The notes under the pieces: model-generated
The model's input: only the letters and a program-made list of their open reading frames with translations
What the model was told of the DNA's origin: nothing
Databases searched by the model: none
Assembly: GCA_905215335.1 (NCBI GenBank)
Contig: CAJMPQ010000004.1
Location: forward strand, 112,589-176,588
Direction: 5' to 3'
Source: an uncultured bacterium
GTDB taxonomy: Bacteria > Cyanobacteriota > Vampirovibrionia > Gastranaerophilales > Gastranaerophilaceae
Length of the DNA stretch: 64,000 bases
Part shown: positions 33,826-42,713 of the stretch, piece after piece
Position numbering within the stretch: the stretch's first letter is position 1
Layout: each line of letters starts with the position of its first letter
Program-made: the position numbers and the translations under genes

Positions 33826-35778
33826 ATGTTAACAAAGGATATTAGAAAGACTATTGACAATGCAAGAGATATTTTAGTAGGTAAAATTCCTAATCCTCAA
33901 TCACAAATTGAGCAAATAACTATTGCAATGATTTATAAGTTTATGGATGATATGGATTTAGATTCTGTTGAACTTGGAGGAGAAAGACAGTTTTTTGTTA
34001 ATGAACTTGAATCTTACGCTTGGTCAAAGCTTATGTCTCCTCAATTAGGTAATGAAGCAAGAATGAATTTATATACAGAAGCTCTTGATAAATTACCTCT
34101 TACCCCAAGTATCCCAGCATTATTTAGAGAAATATTCAAAGGTGCATATTTACCATTTAGAGATGGGCAAACTCTAACTTTATTCTTGAAAGAAATTAAT
34201 GAATTATCCTATAAAAATAGTGAAAATTTAGGAAATGGTTTTGAATATTTATTATCAATAATGGGCTCGCAAGGAGATGCTGGACAATTCAGAACTCCAA
34301 GACATATTATTGATTTTATTGTAGATGTAGTTAAGCCAATTAAAACTGATACAATATTAGACCCAGCTTGTGGTACAGCCGGATTCTTAATTTCTGCTTA
34401 TAAATATATTTTAAAAACGGCAGAGCAAGAAAAAAGGCCTTTGACTCCACAAGAAAGAACAGATCTAACAGAAAATATTCAAGGATATGATATTTCGCCT
34501 GATATGGTGAAATTAGCCCTCGTTAATATGTATCTGCACAAATTTAAAGCCCCTAAGATTTATGAATATGATACACTAACACAAGAAACAAGATGGGAAA
34601 ACTATTTTAATGTGATTCTTGCTAATCCTCCATTTATGACTCCAAAAGGTGGTATTAAACCACATAACAAATTTGGAGTAAAAGCAAATCGTTCAGAAGT
34701 TTTGTTTGTTGATTATATTATGGAACATATTGATTCAACAGGAAGAGCTGGTGTAATTGTTCCAGAAGGTATTGTGTTTCAATCTGCTAATGCTTATAAA
34801 GAACTTAGAAAAAAACTTGTTGATGAAAAATATTTATATGCAGTTGTAAGCCTGCCAAGTGGAGTATTTCAACCATATTCAGGTGTAAAAACGTCTATTC
34901 TTTTTATGGATAAACAGCTTGCTAAAAAAACAGATAAAGTTTTATTTGTAGAGATAAAAAATGATGGATTTGATTTAGGGGCACAAAGACGAGAAATTGA
35001 TAAAAATGATATTCCAAAAGCACTTGAACTGATTAATGCGTGGCAAAATGCAATAAATACCGAATCAGAATTTGAACTAAACTCTGAACTTGCAATTTTG
35101 ATTGAAAAATCAAAAATAGCAGAAAATGAAGAGTACAACTTGACTGCTTCAAGATATAGAGGGCAAAAAGACTACTCAAATTGTAAATGGGAAATGGTAA
35201 AACTTGGCGATGAAAGATTTTTTATGGTTGAATCTGGCGGAACCCCAAGTTCAAAAGAAGATAGTTATTGGAATGGAGATATAAATTGGGTATCATTAAT
35301 AGATGTACCTGTTTCTGAAAGTTTTACAACAATAACGTCAACTAATCGTAAGATAACTCAAAAAGGACTTGAAAAATCAGCTGCAAAATTACTGCCTATC
35401 AATACGATCTTAATATCTTCAAGAGCAACAATCGGTCGTATTGCAATAAATAAAGTTGAACTTGCGACCAATCAAGGTTTTAAAAATATTATTATTAAAG
35501 ACTTTTCAAAAGTGAATCCCAAATATGTTGCCTATACAATAAAAAAACTAGTTCCCAAAATGGAAGATATGGCAACAGGTGGAACATTTAAAGAAATTTC
35601 TAAATCTTCAATAATGAACTTGGAACTTCCACTTCCACCATTGGAAGTTCAAGAAGAAATTGTAAAAGAATTAGAAGAAGAAGAAAAAGCTATTGCAGAG
35701 TGCAAAAGACTTATAGAAATACACCAAGCAAAAATTAACACCAAAATCCAATCTATATGGGGTGATGATTGTGAATGA
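33826..35778 (+). CDS. Type I N6-adenine methyltransferase fused to a half specificity subunit (HsdM-S)
   Basis: The first about 430 residues are an HsdM-type methylase: an N-terminal helical domain, SAM motif LDPACGTAGFLISAYK near 180, and catalytic motif ILANPPFMTP near 266. From about residue 450 the sequence becomes one target-recognition domain of HsdS type (GDERFFMVESGGTPSSKEDS, then WVSLIDVP). It ends in the conserved spacer helix (PLPPLEVQEEIVKELEEEEK). Only one recognition domain is present and no separate hsdS follows. Two copies would probably pair, giving a symmetric split recognition site. AGAGAG precedes the ATG. Confidence 0.9.
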   Translation: MLTKDIRKTIDNARDILVGKIPNPQSQIEQITIAMIYKFMDDMDLDSVELGGERQFFVNELESYAWSKLMSPQLGNEARMNLYTEALDKLPLTPSIPALFREIFKGAYLPFRDGQTLTLFLKEINELSYKNSENLGNGFEYLLSIMGSQGDAGQFRTPRHIIDFIVDVVKPIKTDTILDPACGTAGFLISAYKYILKTAEQEKRPLTPQERTDLTENIQGYDISPDMVKLALVNMYLHKFKAPKIYEYDTLTQETRWENYFNVILANPPFMTPKGGIKPHNKFGVKANRSEVLFVDYIMEHIDSTGRAGVIVPEGIVFQSANAYKELRKKLVDEKYLYAVVSLPSGVFQPYSGVKTSILFMDKQLAKKTDKVLFVEIKNDGFDLGAQRREIDKNDIPKALELINAWQNAINTESEFELNSELAILIEKSKIAENEEYNLTASRYRGQKDYSNCKWEMVKLGDERFFMVESGGTPSSKEDSYWNGDINWVSLIDVPVSESFTTITSTNRKITQKGLEKSAAKLLPINTILISSRATIGRIAINKVELATNQGFKNIIIKDFSKVNPKYVAYTIKKLVPKMEDMATGGTFKEISKSSIMNLELPLPPLEVQEEIVKELEEEEKAIAECKRLIEIHQAKINTKIQSIWGDDCE

Positions 35779-36571
35779 TAAAAATATAATAAATTTGGAA
35801 GAAGATGAAACTATAATAGAAATAAAAAAATTTCTACCTATTATAACTGATGATAATGTTATTCCTTATTTTGAAAAAATGTTTCAAAATCTTTGTATAA
35901 TTGAAGGTTCTGAATTTTATAATAATGCCATTTTGAATTTAACTCATTTTTATAATTATTTAATTCGAGCATATCTCGTAAGATTATATAATTCTTGTGA
36001 CGATAATATCTTATTGCTTAAATATTTGCAAACAACTGAATCTTGTTTAAATCCCACATATTCGAATAGTGGGGAAAATGATAACATTTATATAGATACA
36101 AAATCTGATATTTCGACATTTAAAGCTAAAGAAAGGAGGGCTATTCGCTACTTCTTTCATATATTAAATATAGATGAAAATTCTTGTATTTTTAAATATA
36201 ATGAGAAGATCTTTAAAAAAAGAAACAATGTTGCACATTTACAATATTCTAATATTACAAAAGAAGAATTTGATGAATTTTCACAAAATATATTACTTGG
36301 ATTAACGAATATTGTTATAAAGTTAATCCCTACAACTAAACAAATTATAATTGCAAATATTGAAAATTATAAAAATCAAGATTTAATAAGTGATGAGATT
36401 TATGATATACAAAATGTTATAGAAGAAATAAATAAAGAATATTATATTTCTGAAATGGATTATTACTTAATTAATAAGCAAGATGGTTCAATTAAATCAG
36501 CTTCTAAAAACTCTAATTTATATTTTGTAAAAAGATATTGTAATGAAGTTTTAGGTATAGAATTTGATTAG
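35765..36571 (+). CDS. HEPN-like hypothetical protein overlapping hsdM-S
   Basis: This 268-residue helical protein overlaps the end of hsdM-S by 14 bp. GTG codons at 35762 and 35771 are alternative starts. Near residue 160 the segment KKRNNVAHLQYS contains R-x4-H in the form RNNVAH, the catalytic motif of many HEPN ribonucleases used in toxin-antitoxin and defence systems. The rest (FYNNAILNLTHFYNYLIRAY, FKAKERRAIRYFFHILNI) is compatible with a HEPN four-helix bundle. The call is tentative: the motif is short and no family match was tested. Base composition is more AT-rich than chromosomal genes around it. Confidence 0.45.
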   Translation: MIVNDKNIINLEEDETIIEIKKFLPIITDDNVIPYFEKMFQNLCIIEGSEFYNNAILNLTHFYNYLIRAYLVRLYNSCDDNILLLKYLQTTESCLNPTYSNSGENDNIYIDTKSDISTFKAKERRAIRYFFHILNIDENSCIFKYNEKIFKKRNNVAHLQYSNITKEEFDEFSQNILLGLTNIVIKLIPTTKQIIIANIENYKNQDLISDEIYDIQNVIEEINKEYYISEMDYYLINKQDGSIKSASKNSNLYFVKRYCNEVLGIEFD

Positions 36572-36599
36572 TAATTTATTTAATTAGAAAGGAGTTTTA

Positions 36600-36872
36600 A
36601 TGTTTATAATTATTAACTATAACCAAGAGTCTTTTAAATATGAGGTTTGGCAACACCCAAAAACAAAAGCATATTTTGTAGATATGACAGAAGAAACTAG
36701 GATTCCAATCGAAATTGTAAAAGATGCATTAGAAGAGCAATTTAATATTAAAATAATAACATATACTGAAAATCCACCAAGAGAATATGCAGAAAGTCAT
36801 CCTTTCAAAAAGTCAGGTGAATTTAGCTATTATTTTGTACCTGAAAATGGTCAAGAAGAAATGGAGTGTTAG
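36600..36872 (+). CDS. Small hypothetical protein (90 aa) in defence run
   Basis: Unrecognised. It is a compact alpha/beta-looking 90-residue protein without membrane segments: MFIIINYNQESFKYEVWQHP, then IEIVKDALEEQFNIKIITYT. AGAAAGGAG lies 5 nt before the ATG, so translation should be efficient. It lies 28 bp after the HEPN-like gene and 8 bp before the coiled-coil protein, on the same strand. A small partner or antitoxin-like role is possible from size and context, but nothing in the sequence proves it. Confidence 0.75.
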   Translation: MFIIINYNQESFKYEVWQHPKTKAYFVDMTEETRIPIEIVKDALEEQFNIKIITYTENPPREYAESHPFKKSGEFSYYFVPENGQEEMEC

Positions 36873-36880
36873 GAGTTATA

Positions 36881-37207
36881 ATGTTTAATCAGCCATGGAA
36901 TGCTCAATCTACAGTTGAAATATTGAATAAACAAGTTGAAAAAGAAAAACAAATTCAAACACAATTAAATGAACTACATAAACAAACCTTAACGTTAAAA
37001 GACGTTAAAGATCTTACAAGAATTAATATTGAATATTTTCAAAATATTGTTAATCTAACTTCTGAAAACACAGAAACCGTGAAACAAATTGCTAAAATGA
37101 CAGAAGAAAATCAAAAATCTTCAACAAAACAATTCTGGGCTTCAATTATTGTTGCTATTTCTGCATTAGTAATATCTATAGTATCACTTGTTATTAATAT
37201 AATTTAA
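36881..37207 (+). CDS. Coiled-coil protein with C-terminal membrane anchor
   Basis: The ATG at 36881 is chosen for its TTAGGAG site 5 nt upstream; the frame also reads back to a GTG at 36866. The 108-residue product is a long coiled coil (residues about 10-80, for example NKQVEKEKQIQTQLNELHKQ). A single C-terminal membrane helix follows (FWASIIVAISALVISIVSLV). This tail-anchored layout would place a cytoplasmic rod on the membrane. It lies 23 bp before the STAND-type gene and is probably cotranscribed with it. Its function is unknown. Confidence 0.78.
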   Translation: MFNQPWNAQSTVEILNKQVEKEKQIQTQLNELHKQTLTLKDVKDLTRINIEYFQNIVNLTSENTETVKQIAKMTEENQKSSTKQFWASIIVAISALVISIVSLVINII

Positions 37208-37230
37208 GTATATAAGTAATATAGGAAAAT

Positions 37231-40200
37231 ATGAATAGAGAAACTTATAATTTAATTGAAAATATAACAGATCCTGCGATTTTCGAACAACTTGTAACAG
37301 ATTTACTTATTGTTTATGATTCAAAGTTTTTGCGCTTAAATAATACAGGAATCAATAATAATGGTAAAACACGAAAAGCTCCAATAGACACTTCTGGAGT
37401 CATTCTAGAGAATAATAAGCAGCATCATTACTATATAGAAAATACAATTACAGAATTAAAATCCTTAAGAAATAAATGGCTAAATGAAAAAGAAACAAGT
37501 AAAAATCCTCTTGGTGATTTAATTAAAGCAATAAATAAAGTAAAATCCGATAAAAAAGATTTTCCGAATGACAATTTTACAATTTATCTCACTAGTAATA
37601 GAAGAAAAGATGATAATCTGGATAAAGAAGTTAGAAAAAAAGCAAAAGATGAAAATGTGCAAGTTGATATACTTTGGCAAGAATTTTGGGTACAGATATT
37701 AGACAATAATCCTGATGGTCAATATATTCGTAACAAATATTTCAAAATACCACAAGAGCGATTATCGTTAAATTTACTAAACAAAATATCTAATAACTTA
37801 TTGGAAGCATATAGTATAAATTTATTAAATACGATCGACAACCTTGAAAAAAGCATAGAACGTGATGAATTTTTCGAAATATTTGATTCTTTTGTTAACA
37901 CTTCAAATAAATTAACTATTCTAGCAGGAACATCTGGGAGTGGAAAATCTAATATTTGTTATCAGATTTTAAAAAAAATAATAAATGAAAATAAATATGC
38001 TTTATGGTTAAAACCTCAATATTTATCTAATGCTGATTGTATAGAAGATGCAATAGATGTGGTAATCAAAAAATATTGTAGTGATTCCTTGCGCAACTTC
38101 AATTCTAATCTTAATTGCTTATATATAGTTATTGATGATATAAATTCAACATCAAATCCTCAAAAGATGTTAAAAACAATAATGTCTTTGGTTCAAAAAG
38201 ATAAATTATATGGAGTATTTGACTATAAAATAATTTGTCCTGTATGGTTGGAACTAATAGATCTTGATAATAATGATTTTAAAAATACTAATTATATATC
38301 TATTGGTAAAATGTCTAAAAGAAATGCAATACAGGCTCTTAGAATATTTCATACTAACTTGTCTGACATTCAATTAGATGATGTTGCATATAATCTTGAT
38401 TATGATCCATATCTTATAGGACTTTTTAATCAATTAGAAAACATTTCAAACTCTGAGTTAATAGAAATATCTAAAAATATTCAGTTTGAATTTCTAAAAA
38501 ACATTATAGAAGATATATGTTCAATTAATTCAGCCTTTTTATACCATGAATATATTGATAATTTATTCAGGATGTCAATTAATCTTTTAAAATCAAGAAA
38601 TTTTTTACCTAAAATTTCTGATATACAAGAAATGAAAGATGTAGATTTTTCATGCCTCAGAATTATAATACAAAATAAGAAATTTATTAGAGAAGATAAA
38701 AAAGGCAATATAATTTTTCGCCATGATAGAGCAAGAGACTATTTATTTTCTTTGGCATTATGCGATGCCTTTAAAAGGGGGAATATAGATGAAAATATTA
38801 TTACAGACCCTTATTATAGTAAAATTGTTGGTTATGCACTTGCACACAGTGATGTCAACAAAGAAATATTAGAGATAGTTGAACAAAAAAATCCTTTAGC
38901 AATTATTGAATCTATTAACTATATAAAAAATATAAATGAGACATATTTAGAACAAACTATATGGAATACTATTGAGGAACATTATATTAAAATATCAAAT
39001 ATTAATTCATTATATAATGCAATAAATTATGCATTAATAAACATTGAAAACAATGATTTTGTTTTAATAATGAGAAATAAATATTCACAACAATTATCTG
39101 GATGGGCTCATTATGGTTGGTTATTACTAGATTTTAAATATGGAAATTTATTTTCTGGAGCAATATACTGCGAAAAATTTAAATCAATTGAATGCAATTA
39201 TCAATTCTTTAATGATCTAGTAAACCATGTAAAGTTAAAATACACAAATAGTATAAAAGATAAAATCATAGAGCTTCTAAGCGATTTTGATAGTGTATAT
39301 AAAAAAGGCATTCTTATATTAGTTGGTTGCTTTAATATTTACGATGAAGAGATTTGTAAATCAGTTAGTAAATTCTGGCACCAAGAAACCAATAAACAAG
39401 AATTATTACTATACTATACTTGGGCAATATTAAATTCTTTCGATTTGGAAAATTATAAAATCTTAAATGATATTCTTTTGGAATATTTAAATGTTTCCAC
39501 ACAAAAAGATAAGCATGGAAATAGTAAATTAGGTTCATATATCGATATTTATAGAATGGCATATTCTTATAATACACATTTTTTATCAGATAATGCACTT
39601 CGAGCTTTAATCAAACTTGTTGGTAATAGTTCTATCTTCAAAAAATGGTTGGCATGGGGGGTACATTGCATTGACAATATCATAGCAATAGAATACTGTA
39701 TAAACTATCTTGTAGAATTAAACAAAATACATCCTGATAATACATTTAATTATAATATCACAGACCACTGGGACAAAAGATTAAATAGAGGGAATTTATC
39801 ATCAAAAACTCGATTATGGTTATATGGCGAATGGAACAGTAATAAGCAAATAAAATATAGACAAATTGCATTTAAATATTGGTGTGTATCTGCAGATATA
39901 AATGATTTAAAAGACATACAACAAATATCAAAATTAAGTCCGTTTTATAAAAAAGCACTTATAAAACGGATGGAATTATGTGATAAAACAGTAGTTAGTG
40001 AATATATTGAAAATATCATTAAAAAGCAAGATTATCATCATTTTTACAAAGAAGTCAACATCTGGAATACGGAATTAAATAATTTTTTAGATTTATATAT
40101 TAAAAAACGTAAAGGAGATGTTAAATTTGATGTTATATTTGCTTTAATGATGATTGACAAGAAAGATGCTGAAAAATTAATAATAAAAAATAAAGAAATT

Positions 40201-40872
40201 TTGCAGGATAATATATATATAGCACTTGCTGAACTCCATATTGGTACAAAAGAAATGCTAAACTTGGCAAATCAATATTTCTCAAAACCACATGTAGACT
40301 TAAAAGCACAACAGATTATATTAATGCCAGACTCAAGTAAAGATAATTCAAAAATATATTCTATGAAATTTTTAGAAAACATTATGCCAAATGTAGACAA
40401 ATTTAATGAAGATTTTCTTGTATTTTTAGCTAATCAATATAGTAAACATACTGATATTAAATCTAAAAATATAAATTTATGGAATAATCTTATAAATAAT
40501 CTATCAAAAGAAAAACAGAAAGACTTTTTACCTAAAAATAAAGATGAGATTGTAAATTTTATCAATAAGTACTCTAACTCTAAAGATATTAATTTTTTAT
40601 TACTTGAAATCAGAGATTTTTCTACAAAAGAAAAGATGATTCTTTTAAATTATTTAGTTGAATGGTTTACAACAAACAATTCATTTGAAAATTTAAAAAT
40701 AATTGCAAAAATAGTTCAAAACTTTGGTAATAGAAAATGTTTTGAAGAAATTTTAATCCCTTGTAAAGAACAATTTATTATGAAATTCGGTTCTTCATAC
40801 AATAATCTTTTAGTCTCTAATCATATTCTTATGGATGCAAAATACTATTTATTTTCTAGAACTTTAAATTAA
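37231..40872 (+). CDS. Large STAND-type NTPase with nuclease-like N terminus
   Basis: A 1213-residue multidomain protein. Residues 1-170 resemble a PD-(D/E)xK-type nuclease: FEQLVTDLL, Asp53 in PIDTSG, then YYIENTITELKSLRNKWL with Glu70 and a Thr where Lys is usual. Residues about 205-500 form a STAND ATPase with Walker A GTSGSGKS (233-240) and Walker B LYIVIDD (297-303). The remaining 700 residues are helical and repeat-like, as expected for a sensor. The nuclease-STAND-sensor order is that of Avs-type anti-phage proteins, which recognise viral proteins and then degrade DNA. The sensor is not assignable. It is the last gene of the run from 31334 and has a terminator. Confidence 0.75.
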   Translation: MNRETYNLIENITDPAIFEQLVTDLLIVYDSKFLRLNNTGINNNGKTRKAPIDTSGVILENNKQHHYYIENTITELKSLRNKWLNEKETSKNPLGDLIKAINKVKSDKKDFPNDNFTIYLTSNRRKDDNLDKEVRKKAKDENVQVDILWQEFWVQILDNNPDGQYIRNKYFKIPQERLSLNLLNKISNNLLEAYSINLLNTIDNLEKSIERDEFFEIFDSFVNTSNKLTILAGTSGSGKSNICYQILKKIINENKYALWLKPQYLSNADCIEDAIDVVIKKYCSDSLRNFNSNLNCLYIVIDDINSTSNPQKMLKTIMSLVQKDKLYGVFDYKIICPVWLELIDLDNNDFKNTNYISIGKMSKRNAIQALRIFHTNLSDIQLDDVAYNLDYDPYLIGLFNQLENISNSELIEISKNIQFEFLKNIIEDICSINSAFLYHEYIDNLFRMSINLLKSRNFLPKISDIQEMKDVDFSCLRIIIQNKKFIREDKKGNIIFRHDRARDYLFSLALCDAFKRGNIDENIITDPYYSKIVGYALAHSDVNKEILEIVEQKNPLAIIESINYIKNINETYLEQTIWNTIEEHYIKISNINSLYNAINYALINIENNDFVLIMRNKYSQQLSGWAHYGWLLLDFKYGNLFSGAIYCEKFKSIECNYQFFNDLVNHVKLKYTNSIKDKIIELLSDFDSVYKKGILILVGCFNIYDEEICKSVSKFWHQETNKQELLLYYTWAILNSFDLENYKILNDILLEYLNVSTQKDKHGNSKLGSYIDIYRMAYSYNTHFLSDNALRALIKLVGNSSIFKKWLAWGVHCIDNIIAIEYCINYLVELNKIHPDNTFNYNITDHWDKRLNRGNLSSKTRLWLYGEWNSNKQIKYRQIAFKYWCVSADINDLKDIQQISKLSPFYKKALIKRMELCDKTVVSEYIENIIKKQDYHHFYKEVNIWNTELNNFLDLYIKKRKGDVKFDVIFALMMIDKKDAEKLIIKNKEILQDNIYIALAELHIGTKEMLNLANQYFSKPHVDLKAQQIILMPDSSKDNSKIYSMKFLENIMPNVDKFNEDFLVFLANQYSKHTDIKSKNINLWNNLINNLSKEKQKDFLPKNKDEIVNFINKYSNSKDINFLLLEIRDFSTKEKMILLNYLVEWFTTNNSFENLKIIAKIVQNFGNRKCFEEILIPCKEQFIMKFGSSYNNLLVSNHILMDAKYYLFSRTLN

Positions 40873-40899
40873 TAGAAACTTGTTAAATTCTTTAAGTGT

Positions 40900-40958
40900 A
40901 TCAAATTAAATTTTCTAAATTGTTAAAATTTTAATTCAATTTAAAGTTTGATTTTTTT
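40900..40958 (+). terminator. AT-rich terminator after STAND-type gene
   Basis: ATCAAATTAAATT (40900-40912) pairs with AATTTAAAGTTTGAT (40938-40952), with a 2-nt bulge, and is followed by seven T. It closes the defence run. Confidence 0.55.
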
Positions 40959-41115
40959 ATAATTAAAGTTTTTTAGTAATAATATAGTGACTCTCTAATA
41001 TACATAAATAATTATCTTTTATTTAAAATAATAAAATTTGCTATTATGTAAAGATTTGGATGCTTTTTTTCTCCTTTCAAGCTAATGTGTTTTGTGTCAA
41101 AAAGGAGAATAGATT

Positions 41116-41346
41116 ATGAAAGAGGTTACAGGTTTTAATATTACTGAAAAAGAATTTAAGTTATTAAGCAAAAAAGCTGAAACGGTTTATAACATAGCTG
41201 TTATAGCAGATTATTTTTGTGTTACACAACCAGAAATAGAAGAGTTATACAATTTAACCCCAATTATTAAAATTTTAAAAGTGGAAGCAGATTTTTTGAA
41301 TGCATTTTTCATTCAAGCGAAAGAGCATAAAGATTCTTTAGTTTAA
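41116..41346 (+). CDS. Small hypothetical protein (76 aa)
   Basis: Unrecognised and helical, without cysteine motifs or membrane segment. It includes ITEKEFKLLSKKAETVYNIA and ADYFCVTQPEIEELYNLTPI. The second segment could hold a helix-turn-helix-like turn, but it is too weak to name. AAGGAG lies 8 nt before the ATG. It stands alone between the defence run and the mobile region, with over 200 bp of AT-rich DNA on each side. Confidence 0.6.
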   Translation: MKEVTGFNITEKEFKLLSKKAETVYNIAVIADYFCVTQPEIEELYNLTPIIKILKVEADFLNAFFIQAKEHKDSLV

Positions 41347-41579
41347 ATCTTAAACTATGTTCAAAAAGTGTTCAAAAAGCGCTGTATTGAATTTTATACT
41401 CATAAGAATAGGAAATTATGCTTTATTTAAAAAGTTTGCTTAAAAGGCCTGTTATCCGCTTTTTATATAATTGTTCATTATTAAAATACTTTTTATGTCT
41501 AAATGATACGTTTTCCAAGAATTGACTTGATATTTAACTTATTGAGGGTAATGAATATCATTGCTGATAAGAGGTAGCA

Positions 41580-41795
41580 ATGATTGAAACAGGTAAAAAA
41601 TACAAACTTAAAAAGATTAAAGGCTTTGAAAAATCAGATAATGAGTATTACAAAGTAATTGGATTCTATAACTTTGATACTGTAATTTGTAAAAACGCCT
41701 ACGGAGAAAGATTTGTGTTTATGAAGGAGTTTTTAATAGACCCACAAAAGCCTGATGATATTTATTCAGACTTGATCATTGAAAGGAAAGAATGA
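41580..41795 (+). CDS. Small hypothetical protein (71 aa)
   Basis: A 71-residue basic protein with a beta-rich pattern (TGKKYKLKKIKGF, then YYKVIGFYNFDTVICKNAYG), suggesting a small barrel such as an SH3-like fold. No family named. AGAGGT precedes the ATG. It overlaps the next gene by 4 bp (ATGA), so the two are coupled. Possible cargo of the adjoining mobile element. Confidence 0.65.
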   Translation: MIETGKKYKLKKIKGFEKSDNEYYKVIGFYNFDTVICKNAYGERFVFMKEFLIDPQKPDDIYSDLIIERKE

Positions 41796-42004
41796 TGACA
41801 GAAAAAGACTATGCACTTTATGGCACAAAGGTTTTGAATTTAAAAACACAAGAAACCGGATTGTTGATTTGTATTTGGAAAAACAAGTTTGCTGATGCAG
41901 AGGTAGATTACGCGACTTGCGTTGATAAACAAGGCAAAAGGTACAATATAGAGCTTGATAACATACGAGGGTTTGAAGATGATTTTTGCAAAGCGAACAG
42001 TTGA
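41792..42004 (+). CDS. Small hypothetical protein (70 aa)
   Basis: A 70-residue protein resembling its upstream neighbour in style (LKTQETGLLICIWKNKF, KQGKRYNIELDNIRGFED), again likely a small beta-barrel. AAAGGA lies just before the two candidate ATG codons (41792 and 41795). It is translationally coupled to the 71-residue gene. No function recognised. Confidence 0.62.
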   Translation: MMTEKDYALYGTKVLNLKTQETGLLICIWKNKFADAEVDYATCVDKQGKRYNIELDNIRGFEDDFCKANS

Positions 42005-42052
42005 ACCTATAGTGAAACTTGTGAGCCTGTATCTGAAATGGAGCGTAGCAAA

Positions 42053-42286
42053 ATGAAAGTGAAAAATAAACTAACAAGAGAAACCTTAGAAATAACATAT
42101 CCTGAATTTAGAAAAAGGTTTGCAAAAGAAATTAGGACTGCTTTTGAAAGTTATCGCAGAACACAGCTAAATAAATATTCTTACAATTTTAAAGATGATA
42201 ATTCTATGGAATACAATTTCTACTTCCAATTACAATGGAATTTCAATCATTTTGGAATTTCTAATTGGTATATTGAAAAGTTATAG
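42053..42286 (+). CDS. Small hypothetical protein (77 aa)
   Basis: The ATG at 42053 is preferred because GGAG lies 8 nt upstream; the ATG at 42038 has no site. The product is charged, with Arg/Lys/Tyr-rich helices (FRKRFAKEIRTAFESYRRTQ) and an aromatic C terminus. No family recognised. It converges with the HTH gene of the mobile region, with 4 bp between the two stop codons and no terminator. Confidence 0.6.
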   Translation: MKVKNKLTRETLEITYPEFRKRFAKEIRTAFESYRRTQLNKYSYNFKDDNSMEYNFYFQLQWNFNHFGISNWYIEKL

Positions 42287-42290
42287 ATAA

Positions 42291-42704
42291 TTAATCACTA
42301 TCCGTCAAATTATCCACAATTTTATCAATAATGTCTTTATCTATATTTGTCCTTTTTTCTATTGTTCGAATAAAACTTTCAATATTCATCGGTTCTTTTT
42401 CTTTTCTTACAACACTTTCAAGTAAGTTTGTAAATTTATATATTCTTGAAGGCTCTATGTTGTGATTATTCTGTAGATCAACATTAAAACTTTGAAGCAT
42501 ATATTTGGCTTGTATAAACGTATCTTCTTTGGAAAGACTAAAATGTTCAATAAAATCTTTTCTTTTACCAGACCAGTCTCCATCTTTTTTCCAACGTTTT
42601 ATAGTTCTTTCATGTACTCCTATTCTTCTTGCAATTTCAGCAACTGTAATAAATTTTTCAACATACATATTTTCTGCAATCGCATAATACTTATCTTTTT
42701 TCAC
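42291..42704 (-). CDS. HTH protein of the mobile region
   Basis: A 137-residue protein with a helix-turn-helix at residues about 17-40 (ITVAEIARRIGVHERTIKRW). WKKDGDWSGKRKDF follows, a pattern seen in DUF1804/terminase-small-subunit-like proteins of Mu-like phages. The rest is helical. It lies 9 bp downstream of MuA-like transposase 1 and is probably cotranscribed. It could be a regulator or a DNA-binding accessory factor; no head or tail genes are nearby, so a packaging role is unlikely. Confidence 0.7.
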   Translation of the reverse strand: MKKDKYYAIAENMYVEKFITVAEIARRIGVHERTIKRWKKDGDWSGKRKDFIEHFSLSKEDTFIQAKYMLQSFNVDLQNNHNIEPSRIYKFTNLLESVVRKEKEPMNIESFIRTIEKRTNIDKDIIDKIVDNLTDSD

Positions 42705-42713
42705 TTTTTCCTC

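Noticed and set aside
39365..39598. Short antisense frames within the STAND gene
   Set aside because: No ribosome sites and no recognisable features; they are by-products of AT-rich coding sequence.
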